DNA of 64,000 nt from Paenibacillus bovis. Its GTDB lineage: Bacteria; Bacillota; Bacilli; Paenibacillales; Paenibacillaceae. The position numbers were made by a program, and so were the translations under genes. The stretch spans positions 2,783,501 to 2,847,500 of the forward strand of contig NZ_CP013023.1 of NCBI RefSeq assembly GCF_001421015.2, given 5' to 3'. Positions 27,441 to 37,196 of this stretch are shown one piece after another. Numbering within the stretch: the stretch's first letter is position 1; each line of letters starts with the position of its first letter. Below the pieces are notes generated by a model, which saw nothing but the letters and a program-made list of their open reading frames with translations, made no database searches and was not told the DNA's origin.

Positions 27441-29198
27441 ATGAAAAAAGTAATGAACAAAGCGGAAGACATGGTATTGGAAATGGCCAAAGGCATGGTT
27501 CTGGCCCATCCCGAACTGGAACTGATCCCTAAATATAAAGTCATCAAGAAAAAGAACATTCCGCAAGACAAGGTAGTACTGATCAGCGGCGGCGGCAGCG
27601 GCCATGAACCGGCACATGCAGGATATATCGGTAAAGGGATGCTCGATGCTGCGGTATGCGGTGATATATTCGCTTCCCCATCCCAGATTCAGGTATATCA
27701 GGCGATCAAATCCACCGCTAGCAACAAAGGCGCGCTTCTTATTATCAAAAATTACAGCGGTGATATGATGAACTTCAAAAATGCCGCCTATCTGTGCGAA
27801 GAAGATGGCATCACTGTCGATTATGTCAAAGTGGACGACGATATTGCTGTCGAAGACAGTCTATACACAGTGGGACGCAGAGGTGTCGCCGGTACGGTGC
27901 TTGTACATAAAATTGCGGGTGCTGCGGCAGAAGAAGGGCGTGATCTGCAAGCTGTCAAAGCAGCTGCCGAGAAGGCTGCCGCTAATGTTCGCAGTATCGG
28001 ATTTGCCCTGACTTCGTGTACCGTACCTGCCAAAGGTTCGCCGACCTTCGAGCTGGGCGAGAATGAAATCGAGTATGGCGTTGGTATTCATGGAGAGCCG
28101 GGGATCGAGCGAGACGAGATGGCTTCGGCCGATACATTGGCCCAGCGCATGGTGCATGATCTACTGAAAGATATGCAGCTGAACGAAGGCTATGATGGCG
28201 AAATCGCTGTTCTGGTAAATGGATTTGGTGCCACGCCGCTGCAGGAATTGTATTTGTTCAACCATGCAGTTACCCGTGAACTGGCAGAGAAAAAGATTTC
28301 GATCAACCGCGCTTTTGTCGGAAATTATATGACCAGTATTGATATGGCAGGTATATCGCTGACCTTTATGAAACTGGATGATGAGCTGAAAACATTGTTG
28401 TCCAGGGAAAGCGATACTCCGGCATTCAAAGTATCCGGCCCGGTTGAGCCTGTATCCTATACGGAAGCTGCCCAAGAACCGGTATCCGATCATCCCTCTT
28501 ACAAGGTCGAGACTCCTGCAGAAGATGCAGTAATCCAGGGAGATACGCTGAAGCTGAACAATCTTATTTATCTAATAGATAAGATGAGCGAAGTTATTAT
28601 CGATAATGAAGTGCCGTTCTGTGATCTGGATTCCCATGCAGGAGATGGGGATTTTGGAATGAGTGTCGCCAAAGGATTCCGCCAGCTTAAACGGGAATGG
28701 AAAGAGGTTCTGGAGCAGGATCATCTGACTATAGGCAGCTTTCTGAATGCATCATCGCTGATTATTATGGAAGCCTGCGGCGGAGCATCTGGTCCGATCT
28801 GGGGTTCTGCTTTCCGGGCAGCTGGCAAAGCGGCGGGGGACAAACAGGAAGTGACGGTTGCCGAATTTGCGGAAATGATGCAGGCTGCTGTAGAAGGAAT
28901 CCAGTCGACCGGCGAACGTTCATTTGGCCGGGGAGCGGTCGTGGGTGATAAGACACTGATCGATGCGCTTGTTCCTTGCGCAGATGCCTGGTCCGAGAGC
29001 GCGCAGTCCGGGACCGATCTCAAGACGGCTTTTGCCCGGGGAGCGCAAGCAGCTGTAAAAGGTGCCGAGCAGACCAAAGACATTGTAGCCCGCATGGGCC
29101 GTGCAGGTACGGTTGGCGAACGCAGTATCGGTTATCCGGATGCCGGTGCGCACGCGCTGGGCGTTATTTTCACTGCATTGTCCGATAGCCTGCGTTGA
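27441..29198 (+). CDS. Dihydroxyacetone kinase, DhaK-DhaL fusion
   Basis: A 585-residue ATP-dependent kinase that phosphorylates dihydroxyacetone and related trioses. DhaK (about 1-330) has SGGGSGHEPAHAGYIGKGML and KNYSGDMMNF; the covalent substrate His is in YGVGIHGEPGIERDEM near 217. A Pro/Glu-rich linker at about 335-370 leads to DhaL, with CDLDSHAGDGDFGMSVAKGF (Mg-ATP site) near 395 and GGASGPIWG. The fusion resembles Citrobacter-type enzymes rather than PTS-dependent DhaKLM. AGAGGAGG precedes the ATG. It is followed by a long terminator. Confidence 0.92.
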   Translation: MKKVMNKAEDMVLEMAKGMVLAHPELELIPKYKVIKKKNIPQDKVVLISGGGSGHEPAHAGYIGKGMLDAAVCGDIFASPSQIQVYQAIKSTASNKGALLIIKNYSGDMMNFKNAAYLCEEDGITVDYVKVDDDIAVEDSLYTVGRRGVAGTVLVHKIAGAAAEEGRDLQAVKAAAEKAAANVRSIGFALTSCTVPAKGSPTFELGENEIEYGVGIHGEPGIERDEMASADTLAQRMVHDLLKDMQLNEGYDGEIAVLVNGFGATPLQELYLFNHAVTRELAEKKISINRAFVGNYMTSIDMAGISLTFMKLDDELKTLLSRESDTPAFKVSGPVEPVSYTEAAQEPVSDHPSYKVETPAEDAVIQGDTLKLNNLIYLIDKMSEVIIDNEVPFCDLDSHAGDGDFGMSVAKGFRQLKREWKEVLEQDHLTIGSFLNASSLIIMEACGGASGPIWGSAFRAAGKAAGDKQEVTVAEFAEMMQAAVEGIQSTGERSFGRGAVVGDKTLIDALVPCADAWSESAQSGTDLKTAFARGAQAAVKGAEQTKDIVARMGRAGTVGERSIGYPDAGAHALGVIFTALSDSLR

Positions 29199-29233
29199 TA
29201 TAGATCGGCAGCAAGCAGCATATAATCCTAACA

Positions 29234-29308
29234 AGCAGACATGGGTTGGATACAGATGGCAGTCAATAATGATTGCCGTCTGCTATCCGTCCGGGGGTCT
29301 GCTTTTTT
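29234..29308 (+). terminator. Long Rho-independent terminator
   Basis: AGCAGAC/GTCTGCT at the base, with an inner CAGATGGCAGTC paired with GATTGCCGTCTG (two G-U pairs), followed by TTTTTT. Confidence 0.75.
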
Positions 29309-29513
29309 CCTCGTTCTGGGACATTATCCAGACAGATGCAGCAGAGAATAATAAATTTACATTTTGAGACGATTTTTGTTGTCAAACGCCTTTTAATTCC
29401 TTACGATATTTGTAATAGAAACTTATACTGTTGCGACAAACATTAAAGACCATGTAAATCGGAAAGTAGTATAGGCTTTATTCGGGATATCCACATTGAG
29501 AGGACCATGTTGA

Positions 29514-31091
29514 ATGAACGATCTGTTCATGGATTTTTTGACGATTCAGCTACCCACCTACTTTTTTCTTTATATGGCAATTACACTGATTTATCGCAAC
29601 CGCAAAAGTAGCATCAATCGTGTAGCCGCCCTGATGATGATGGCGCTGGTCATGTACTTTTTATTTGAATATTTAAAAACGTCTTTGCTGCCGCAGCATC
29701 AGATGCAGCTGGTATTGTACGGCAGTGCGCCTGCGCTGCTAATGTTCGTCTGTACGCTGATACATCTCAGTATTTTGCTGGGCGACGCTGTCACGCACAG
29801 ATTTCGGAAATGGTTGCCGCTTGTATACGCGTCTCCTTATGGATTATGGTTCTACTTTCTGGTTGCCTGGGATCATCATGTACTGTATAACGAGCATGTA
29901 ACCGATGGCCGCAGTCCGCTGCATCCAACGTATCTGCTGGTATCGATCACGTTTATTATCGGGTATATTTTGCTGTCTGTGCTGCTGCTGGCCTTCAGCT
30001 GGCTACGTACTGCAGAGCCGCGGCGCAAAATCATCTATCGCTGGCTGCTGCTTAATGATTTTCAGCTGTTCGGTACATTTGCACTTATTACGACACTGCT
30101 GCAAAGCGGAGTAATCGTAACTCGGGTATCGATGATTTTTTATTTTATCGGTTATCTGGTATGGGCGATGCGGCTGCGTCATCTGATTGGCAAATACAAT
30201 ATTATGCCGGATTATCACAAGCGGTTTCAGATTCTGTTCGAGTCTGCGCCCAATCCTATTTTGATGCTGGATCTAAAAGGCGACGTGAAGGAAATCAATC
30301 CCTGTGCACGGCGCTGGTTTGCCGATATGCCGGTGGAGCAGATTCCGCAGCATTTTGAATTTGCCCATGGGCAGTCGCTTCAGCAAATACTGTCTTCCTG
30401 TCTGGAGCAGCAGGGCAGTGTACATCATCTGGAGATGCATGTGTCCAAGCAGGGGCAAAGTGGTCTCGATCTGGTCGCCGGTATTGATCTGCTCACCGGA
30501 GCAAATGAAGATTTGTTCGTGCTGCACCTGACAGATGTGACCCCGCTCAAGGAAACGGAGCGTCGTCTGATCCAGTCCGAGCAAAATTACAAATACAATG
30601 CGCATCATGATACGTTGACCGGACTGTACAATCGGGCAGCAGTAGAAGAGCAACTGCAGCTAAAAATGGCGGGCAGCGAGCGTTTTGCACTGGTAATGAT
30701 CGATCTGAATCATTTCAAACCTATTAACGATACCCATGGACATACAGCCGGTGATCAGTATCTGCAGTATATTGCCCGTCTACTGCGCACGTTGGCGCAA
30801 AAGCCAGGTGATATCATCGGCCGCATCGGTGGTGACGAGTTTGTATTACTGCTCGGCTGTCCGGAGCATAGTGATGCTGCCCAGATGGTACATACCCGAC
30901 TCTCGCTGCTGAATGACAAGGTGTTCCGGCAGGATCATATCGAAATTCCCGTTTCTTTTGCTGCCGGATTGGGGATTTATCCGGACGATGCTGCCGATAT
31001 GATCGGTCTGCTGCGTTACGCTGATCAGCAGATGTACCATCTCAAGCGGCAGCAGCACCGCGGTGTCCATTTTCGTGTTCACGAGTTATAG
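29514..31091 (+). CDS. Membrane diguanylate cyclase with PAS domain
   Basis: A 525-residue signalling protein that should make c-di-GMP at the membrane. Residues 1-225 contain about seven helices in the style of a 7TM histidine-kinase-like sensor. A PAS domain (FQILFESAPNPILMLDLKGD) follows at about 235-350. The GGDEF domain is 360-520, with HHDTLTGLYNR and the intact catalytic GRIGGDEFVLLL. The inhibitory site has KPGD instead of RxxD, so feedback control may be lost. GAGAGGA lies before the ATG. The gene is alone. Confidence 0.9.
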   Translation: MNDLFMDFLTIQLPTYFFLYMAITLIYRNRKSSINRVAALMMMALVMYFLFEYLKTSLLPQHQMQLVLYGSAPALLMFVCTLIHLSILLGDAVTHRFRKWLPLVYASPYGLWFYFLVAWDHHVLYNEHVTDGRSPLHPTYLLVSITFIIGYILLSVLLLAFSWLRTAEPRRKIIYRWLLLNDFQLFGTFALITTLLQSGVIVTRVSMIFYFIGYLVWAMRLRHLIGKYNIMPDYHKRFQILFESAPNPILMLDLKGDVKEINPCARRWFADMPVEQIPQHFEFAHGQSLQQILSSCLEQQGSVHHLEMHVSKQGQSGLDLVAGIDLLTGANEDLFVLHLTDVTPLKETERRLIQSEQNYKYNAHHDTLTGLYNRAAVEEQLQLKMAGSERFALVMIDLNHFKPINDTHGHTAGDQYLQYIARLLRTLAQKPGDIIGRIGGDEFVLLLGCPEHSDAAQMVHTRLSLLNDKVFRQDHIEIPVSFAAGLGIYPDDAADMIGLLRYADQQMYHLKRQQHRGVHFRVHEL

Positions 31092-31428
31092 ATTTGGACA
31101 GCGGTAGCTCAGGTGGGAGTATACAGCAAACAGCTGTTTGATATCATATGCTGACCGGTCATCGTGCGACAACTATGTATTCCTATGTAGCCTGTCGATT
31201 TAAAACTATATATCTTACCCAATATGCCAATTGTTATCAGTCTGCTGCTCGCAGATATGAGAATGATTGGCTTTTTATTGTATCAAGGTTTTGTTTTTAT
31301 CAGCCCACCTAGAGATTATCTTCCTGTCTTCATTCGACAAAAAACGTCAATAATCTATAAAAGTGTATAAAAAAGGATGTATATAACAACAATCTGTCAC
31401 TTTATATGTATTAATTTCAATAACAACA
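31092..31428. other. Non-coding stretch
   Basis: About 340 bases between the cyclase and the tetR promoter. It contains no open frame with a ribosome site and no hairpin strong enough to call. Confidence 0.4.
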
Positions 31429-31457
31429 TTGACACATGACACCGTGTCACATATAAT
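31429..31457 (+). promoter_or_regulatory. Consensus promoter with TetR operator in its spacer
   Basis: TTGACA and TATAAT, both perfect, are 17 bases apart. The spacer carries the palindrome TGACAC-C-GTGTCA (31437-31449). A repressor bound there would occlude RNA polymerase. The tetR gene begins 122 bases downstream, so it should control itself. Confidence 0.8.
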
Positions 31458-31579
31458 TCTTTATGTAACTTTTTACAACAAATTATGCCTGCCTACATCT
31501 GATGGAATATTCTGCGTATAGCAGCAAGCTCTGATCGGCATCATCAACCGGAGGTTGCAGGAGGCAGTGGAGTGAATGT

Positions 31580-32224
31580 ATGCCAACAAAAACCTTTTTT
31601 AATCTGCCGGATGAAAAACGGCAAAATTTGATGAATGCAGCGATGCGCGAATTTTCAAGAGCTTCGCTGGCGGATGCGTCGATTGCCAATATTATCAAGG
31701 ACGCCTGTATTCCGCGCGGCAGTTTTTATCAGTACTTTGAAGACAAGGCAGATTTGTTTTTTTACATTCTGGAGGAACATAGCGCCAGCAACCGCGAGCT
31801 GATGATGTCTATGGCGGTCAAGCACAAAGGCGATTTGTTTGCCTCGTCGGCAGAGTTTTTTGAATCGACATTGCACCGGTTTATGCATCATGAACATCGT
31901 GATTTTGCACGTAATATTTTCCTCAACATGAATTACAAGATAGAATACAAGCTGATTCTGGATGTGAAAAATCCCACGACCACCGAACGGATTCGCGATT
32001 TTTACCGGAGCTATATGAGTCTGATCAACCGTACAGGACTGAATATCAGGGATGAGAAAGAGCTTTTTCATCTAATCAAAATTTTGCGGGCGATTATTAT
32101 CCAGAACTTTATCCAGTTTTTTGCAGGAGAAGCGGATGACAAAGAAGTGCTTCGCAATTTTGCTTTGGAACTGGATCTGTTGAAACGGGGTCTGTATACA
32201 TCATCAGAGGGTACGCCAGAATAA
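31580..32224 (+). CDS. TetR-family repressor of the export operon
   Basis: A 214-residue regulator. The helix-turn-helix is in residues 10-55 (NLMNAAMREFSRASLADASI, then ACIPRGSFYQYFEDK). The C-terminal half is helical and has the Phe/Met/Asn-rich surface common in multidrug-binding repressors. It precedes an EmrA/EmrB-like export operon, and its promoter carries a palindromic operator, so it is the probable drug-responsive repressor of both. Confidence 0.85.
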   Translation: MPTKTFFNLPDEKRQNLMNAAMREFSRASLADASIANIIKDACIPRGSFYQYFEDKADLFFYILEEHSASNRELMMSMAVKHKGDLFASSAEFFESTLHRFMHHEHRDFARNIFLNMNYKIEYKLILDVKNPTTTERIRDFYRSYMSLINRTGLNIRDEKELFHLIKILRAIIIQNFIQFFAGEADDKEVLRNFALELDLLKRGLYTSSEGTPE

Positions 32225-32342
32225 CAGCTTGAAAGTATGGATGCAGGTACATATTCTTGTAGGCAAGCGTAGTAAGCCGGAGATGATAGGATACTGGTGT
32301 TAGCTATCTTAAATTCAAGAATTAGCATTTGGGCATGTTGCG

Positions 32343-32367
32343 TTGACAATTGGATATATCAGCCAAT
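32343..32367 (+). promoter_or_regulatory. Possible promoter/operator of the export operon
   Basis: TTGACA (32343-32348) is followed by an inverted repeat ATTGG-N9-CCAAT (32349-32367). No good -10 box sits at 17 bases; TATACA lies at 21. The TGACAC operator of the tetR promoter is not repeated here. Confidence 0.35.
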
Positions 32368-32424
32368 CCTATACAGCATGTCTGTAGAATGACCAAATTT
32401 ATCTGAACAGCAGAGGTGGAGTAA

Positions 32425-33078
32425 GTGAGTAGAAAGATTGTTTTATCCATTCTAGTCGTGTTACTGGTTATTAGCGGCGGCACGCTGGTGTATTACTACT
32501 GGTATCAAGGCGCACATTATGTAAAAAGCGATGATGCCCGCATTACGGCGGATCAATACAAAGTTATGCCGCAAATCACGGCAGAGATCGATCATATCGA
32601 TGTAGAAGAAGGCGACGTACTGACACGCAACGAACCGATCGCCGAGCAAAATGTATCCGGACTCGATTCCAGCGTAATCAGCAAATCGGTACTGCGCGCA
32701 CCGATCGACGGCACAGTAATCAAAGTCTATTCCAAAGAACATGAGATTGCTTCCCCAAGCTCCGCTGTTGCCATTATGGCGGATATGAAAAATCTGTACG
32801 TAGCAACCAATATTGAAGAAACCGATATCGACCGTATCAAACCGGGCGAACTCGTGGATATTACACTTGATGCTGCGGGCGACCAGGTGATTCAGGGTAA
32901 AGTACGCAAAGTAGGACAAGCATCCAACTCGGTATTCGCCTCGATTGCGGCAACCAATACAAGCGGTAACTTTAACAAAGTCACCCAGCGTATCCCGGTA
33001 GAAATCGCACTCAGCGTACCGAAAGATCTGAAGCTGATTCCGGGCAGTAACGTTGAAGTAAAAATTCACACATCCTAA
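32425..33078 (+). CDS. HlyD/EmrA-like membrane fusion protein (short)
   Basis: A 217-residue adaptor with one N-terminal membrane helix (IVLSILVVLLVISGGTLVYY). The barrel-sandwich lipoyl halves are VKSDDARITADQYKVMPQI and VLRAPIDGTVIKVYSKEHEI, with almost no coiled-coil hairpin between them, unlike Gram-negative EmrA (about 390). This compact form is usual in Gram-positive EmrAB-like systems. GTG start with GGTGGAG upstream. The downstream MFS gene begins 16 bases after the stop, so it is the transport partner. Confidence 0.85.
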   Translation: MSRKIVLSILVVLLVISGGTLVYYYWYQGAHYVKSDDARITADQYKVMPQITAEIDHIDVEEGDVLTRNEPIAEQNVSGLDSSVISKSVLRAPIDGTVIKVYSKEHEIASPSSAVAIMADMKNLYVATNIEETDIDRIKPGELVDITLDAAGDQVIQGKVRKVGQASNSVFASIAATNTSGNFNKVTQRIPVEIALSVPKDLKLIPGSNVEVKIHTS

Positions 33079-33094
33079 GAAGGAGGGGTATCTA

Positions 33095-34623
33095 GTGGCT
33101 ACTAATGAAATCGCCGCTTCTCCTCCCAGTGATTCACCCAGAGAACGCTGGTTAGCCTTTTTTGCCATTGTACTGGGGGGTTCGTCGCCATTCTGAATAA
33201 CAGTCTGATCAACGTGGCGATTCCTCAGCTGACGACAGACCTGGGTTCAACCACGACGAAAATTCAATGGGTTATTACGGGCTATACACTGGCTTCGGGG
33301 ATCATTGTTCCGATTACGGGATTCATGGAGCAGCGGATCGGATATAAAAAGTTTCTGATCGCAGCGCTCAGTCTCTTCACACTGGGAACTGTATTCTGCA
33401 TATTTGCCTGGAGCGATACGTCGCTGATTGCGGCGCGTATTATCGCCGGTCTGGGCGGCGGCGTTATTATGCCGCTGAGTATGACTATCGTCTACAAAAT
33501 TATTCCGCGTGAACAGATTGGTATGGCGCTCGGGATCTGGGGGATTGCCGCAATGGCAGCTCCTGCAATTGGCCCGACGCTGAGTGGTTATCTGATTGAA
33601 TGGTTCGACTGGCGCTTCCTGTTTATCGTGTGTGTGCCTGTCGCATTATTTGCTATTCTGATGGTCATTTTGCTGATTAAGGAACCACCCAAAGGGGCTA
33701 TCGTCAAGTTCGACTTGCTGGGATTTTTGCTGGCAGCAACCTGTGCAGGTACACTGCTATACGCACTGTCCAGCGGTTCCACCGATGGCTGGGATTCCTT
33801 CAAAATTGTCGGCCTGTTCTTTATCGCTTTCTGGGCACTGGTGTTCCTGATCTTCGTTGAGAGCGGTCAGGAGAATCCGGTTATCGACATTTCATTGTTC
33901 AAGAATTATAAATTTGCTATTAGTGTTATTACATCGAGCTTTGTCATGATGGGTCTGTATGGCGGTACTTTCCTGTCCCCGCTGTTCCTGCAAAATATTC
34001 AGTCGGTATCTCCGGTACACACCGGTATTATCCTACTGCCGCAGGCGATAGCGATGGCGGTTATGATGCCATTTGCAGGGAAGTTGTTCGACAAAATCGG
34101 TATCGTACCGATCGGTCTGGTCGGTCTGACATTGACCAGTATCATGACGTACCATCTGCACACCCTGACTCCGCAGACTCCGCATCTGTGGCTGCAGATT
34201 GTGCTGATGTTCCGCGGGATGGGAATCGGAATCTGTATGATGCCATTGTCTACGGTTGGTATGAACGCTGTACCACGGGACAAAGTCGGTAAAGCATCGA
34301 CAGCATCCAATCTGGTGCGTACGATTGCCGGCTCGATGGCGATTGCTATCCTGACCTTCCTGATGCAGAACCGTACAGCGCTGCACAGCCAGCAGATCTC
34401 CGAATCGATTACGCCGGATGCGGCGCAGTCCTTCCAGGCGATGCTGGGTAGCTCCTGGACATCGACCGTATCAGGTCTGATTTCACTGGATGCCTATTCA
34501 AGAGGAATCGCGGATACCTTCCTGGTATCGTCGATCCCGCTGTTCTGTTCTATACCGTTTGTGTTCCTGTTCATCAGCAGACGCAAAGCGGCCAAAGAAA
34601 CACTTCAGGAAAGCAAAGTATAA
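33095..34623 (+). pseudogene. EmrB/QacA-type MFS exporter with a one-base frameshift
   Basis: A 14-helix DHA2 drug:proton antiporter of about 509 residues if repaired. AAGGAGGGG lies before GTG 33095. The first 33 codons end FAIVLGG, then the frame runs into TGA at 33196-33198. The rest continues one frame over as AILNNSLINVAIPQL and onward to 34623. The break lies at a run of six G (33175-33180); seven would restore the frame. Later motifs (ARIIAGLGGGVIMPLSM, GIWGIAAMAAPAIGPTLSG) are intact. It may be a sequencing indel, a true lesion or a slippage switch. Confidence 0.85.
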
Positions 34624-34673
34624 TCGGTGTCTCTGCCGGTTCATATTCTAGATAGAAAGAAAGGGAATAACCA

Positions 34674-36188
34674 ATGAAGATTAGAAAATGGGAAGTAACT
34701 GCAGGGGCACTGTTGCTCAGTACGGTTGTCCTGTCCGGCTGCGGCAATGCCAGCACTCAGGCAGCCCAGGACATGAACGTGAATGTAAAAGTAGCCCAGG
34801 CACAGCAGGGTGTTATCGGACAGGGTGAAATCTATACCGGTACCGTAACACCATCAGCCACCGTCAATATTATGCCTAAAATCTCCGGCAAAGTATCTGC
34901 TGTCGCTGTAGATGTAGGTGCCGAAGTCAAAAAAGGACAGGTACTGCTCAAACTCGAAGACGATGATCTGCGCAATAATCTGGAGATTGCCAAATCCAAT
35001 GTATCAGCAGCTGCAGCAGGCGTAAATACAGCCAAGGATTCTCGCGAGACCGGTATGGTCTCGGCGAGCTCCGGAGTTGTAAGTTCCAAAAACGGTATTA
35101 TTTCATCCAAAAGCTCTATTAATCAGGCTCAGGGCAGCATCAATCAGGCAGAGGGTGCTGTAAACCAGGCACAGACAGCTCTCAAGCAAGCACAGACAGC
35201 TGTCTCCACAGCAGGTAATACAATCAAACAATCCCAGGAAGCTCTGACTAATGCCAAATCTACACTGACACGTACCCAGTCGCTCGCAAGTAACGGACTG
35301 GCTACACAGGCAGAGCTGGAGCAGGCTGAGGCTGCAGCAGTCAGCGCACAGACTGCTTATGATAATGCTGTAAATGGCAAAGCCAATGCAGAAGAGCAGC
35401 TGTCTGCTGCCCAGAAAGCAGTGTCTACTGCTCAAAAAGGATTGTCTACAGCCAAATCGGCTTATGAAAATGCAACCAGCAGTTTTGAAAATGCCAATTC
35501 CGGATATAGCAACGCCCAGCGTCAACTGGAAGTCTCCCAGAGCACGGCTGGTATCGAAGCCAGCCAGCAAAAACTGGATCAGGCACAGCTAAACGTACAG
35601 ATCGCTCAGGATTCCCTGGACGATACCGTAGTCAAATCGCCAATCAATGGTATTGTTACGACCAAAAATGCCGAAGTAGGCGAGATGGCTGCTCCTTCGG
35701 CAGCTTCGCTGGTTATTGCGAATCTGAGTACCGTTAATATGCTGATCTATGTTCCTGCCAATGAGATCAACAATATCAAAGCAGGTGATCAGGTACAGGT
35801 ACGTGTCGCTTCCTCCAATATCGTAACCAACGGTAAAGTGAAAAATATCAACCCGATGGATGCGAGCGGTAACGGTTATCCGGTTAAAATCACAGTATCA
35901 AACACAGACGGCAAACTAAAATCGGGTATGCTGGCAGATGTGAGCTTTGTCGGTAAAAATGCCAAACAGGGTATTATTGTACCAAGCAAAGCCATCCAGA
36001 AAGACGGCAAAAAAGCTTATGTATATGTAATCAACAAAGACCACGCCGTACGTAAGGAAGTAACTATAGGCAGCGAGTCCGGTTCCCAGACACTGATCAC
36101 CAGCGGTCTGAAAGACGGCGAGCAGGTAGTAGAGAATAATCTCGCTCTGTTGGGCGACAATACGGCAGTAACGGTATCACAATACTAA
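34674..36188 (+). CDS. Efflux adaptor lipoprotein with long coiled coil (RND-MFP type)
   Basis: A 504-residue HlyD-family adaptor. The lipobox LSGC (Cys about 23) makes it membrane-anchored. Lipoyl halves lie at about 45-95 (MPKISGKVSAVAVDVGAEV) and 315-345 (VKSPINGIVTTKNAEVGEMA). Between them is an Ala/Gln/Ser-rich coiled coil of over 200 residues with repeated NQA and heptad pattern. A beta barrel and membrane-proximal domain follow (GMLADVSFVGKNAKQGIIVP). It lies 50 bases after the MFS gene and has AGAAAGGGAATAA before the ATG. No RND or ABC pump gene is adjacent. Confidence 0.85.
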   Translation: MKIRKWEVTAGALLLSTVVLSGCGNASTQAAQDMNVNVKVAQAQQGVIGQGEIYTGTVTPSATVNIMPKISGKVSAVAVDVGAEVKKGQVLLKLEDDDLRNNLEIAKSNVSAAAAGVNTAKDSRETGMVSASSGVVSSKNGIISSKSSINQAQGSINQAEGAVNQAQTALKQAQTAVSTAGNTIKQSQEALTNAKSTLTRTQSLASNGLATQAELEQAEAAAVSAQTAYDNAVNGKANAEEQLSAAQKAVSTAQKGLSTAKSAYENATSSFENANSGYSNAQRQLEVSQSTAGIEASQQKLDQAQLNVQIAQDSLDDTVVKSPINGIVTTKNAEVGEMAAPSAASLVIANLSTVNMLIYVPANEINNIKAGDQVQVRVASSNIVTNGKVKNINPMDASGNGYPVKITVSNTDGKLKSGMLADVSFVGKNAKQGIIVPSKAIQKDGKKAYVYVINKDHAVRKEVTIGSESGSQTLITSGLKDGEQVVENNLALLGDNTAVTVSQY

Positions 36189-36223
36189 GCCATATTGCGT
36201 GTACTATTGAATATTCATTTGCA

Positions 36224-36256
36224 AGCAGTTCCCCGATTCAGGGGAGCTGCTTTTTC
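36224..36256 (+). terminator. Rho-independent terminator
   Basis: AGCAGTTCCCC pairs with GGGGAGCTGCT (one T-G pair), followed by TTTTT. It ends the export operon. Confidence 0.8.
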
Positions 36257-36632
36257 TGTGTATGGCTATACAAAACCGGAAAAGACGACCGTATGCCTAT
36301 AATCAGAAAAAAGCCTGTGTTCTGATCTGACAACTGGTATACAAAACAGCACAAAAATTAAACAGGCCAGCAATTTGGTTACTGGCCCACGATAGATACG
36401 CTATGCGATTGGAATAAATTATATAATACTGCATTAAACACAAGACCAGTAAGGGAAAGAAAATAAATGATAAAAGAAATAGAAGAGTAAGAGACAAGGC
36501 ATTGGTTACAAAATGCGTCAAAGAAGAGTGGATGGATTACTATATAGACGAACTATACAATAAATCGGGGGAACAGCTAAAAGGCCGAATTTTAATTCGA
36601 CTCCATCACCTAAGAAGGAGGATTATGTTATA
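36257..36632. other. AT-rich intergenic stretch
   Basis: No convincing gene. A plus-strand frame around 36502-36702 contains MDYYIDELYNKSGEQLKGR, which looks somewhat protein-like, and AAGGAGG precedes an in-frame ATG at 36625. It overlaps the opposite-strand LSm-like gene and has no recognisable family, so I leave it uncalled. Confidence 0.35.
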
Positions 36633-36830
36633 TCAATGCTGGAGCTGGGTATCAGGCTTTACACGTTTGATTGTCCAATACGGAAAAGTCAGTGCTCCAT
36701 GATTAGTATGAATAATAAAAAAATTAGGATTATGATGAGCTTCACATGTACCGATATATGTTTCACCACTGATCAGATGAATGTTCAGAGGTTCCTGGTT
36801 ATGAATGGCTTCCTGGATAAATACGTTCAC
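36633..36830 (-). CDS. Small protein resembling the LSm/Hfq fold
   Basis: A 65-residue protein. The order is a short helix (NVFIQEAIHNQ), then strands LNIHLISGETYIGTCEAH, NPNFFIIHTNHG and ALTFPYWTIKRVKP. This follows the Hfq plan: N-terminal helix, strand-loop-G, bent strands and a final strand with a basic residue (compare KHAISTVxP in Hfq). Sequence identity with Hfq is low and the QxxxQ and KH motifs are absent. GTG 36830 is chosen because AAGGAG lies 9 bases before it. The genome may hold a canonical hfq elsewhere. Fold assignment is inference. Confidence 0.5.
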   Translation of the reverse strand: MNVFIQEAIHNQEPLNIHLISGETYIGTCEAHHNPNFFIIHTNHGALTFPYWTIKRVKPDTQLQH

Positions 36831-36945
36831 TTTCACATTCTCCTTAGTCTTGAAGTATGGTTGCAATCTGTGGGTTATCACATTTTACTACAAAAACATC
36901 CATGAATATCGTTTGTTACCTTGTTTATTACCCCTTAAAAGATAG

Positions 36946-36962
36946 AATAAACAGGGTTTATT
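36946..36962. promoter_or_regulatory. Palindrome upstream of the LSm-like gene
   Basis: AATAAAC-AGG-GTTTATT is a perfect 7-bp dyad, 116-132 bases upstream of the GTG start on the minus strand. It may be an operator. No partner regulator is visible. Confidence 0.35.
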
Positions 36963-37046
36963 AACTTTTTACATACAATTTTAAGAATCAATTAAAATTT
37001 GGATGATGGAGATTATTTGATTCCAATTTTGACTATACAATTTTAG

Positions 37047-37196
37047 ATATTTGATTGTACGATTCTGGCTGTAAATGAAGTGCGAATTGGTAATCTTTGC
37101 TTTCTGGCTCCGGGAACTGTGGTCATCCAAAATGTGCCGGATAATGTGATTGTTGATGGCAATCGGGCATGCATTATCAGAGAGATTGAACTTTGA
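37047..37196 (+). pseudogene. C-terminal remnant of a hexapeptide acetyltransferase
   Basis: An open frame without a start codon reads VRIGNLCFLAPGTVV then VPDNVIVDGNRACIIREI before a stop at 37196. This is the last coil and C-terminal tail of left-handed beta-helix acetyltransferases (GxxVxxDVPxxxIVxGNPAKxI). A stop lies directly upstream at 37044, so only about 50 codons remain. It is decayed debris in the otherwise empty 36.8-37.3 kb stretch. Confidence 0.6.

Noticed and set aside
36303..36521. 72-codon minus-strand hydrophobic frame
   Set aside because: No ribosome site, AT-rich sequence that translates to Leu/Phe by composition, and no recognisable family.
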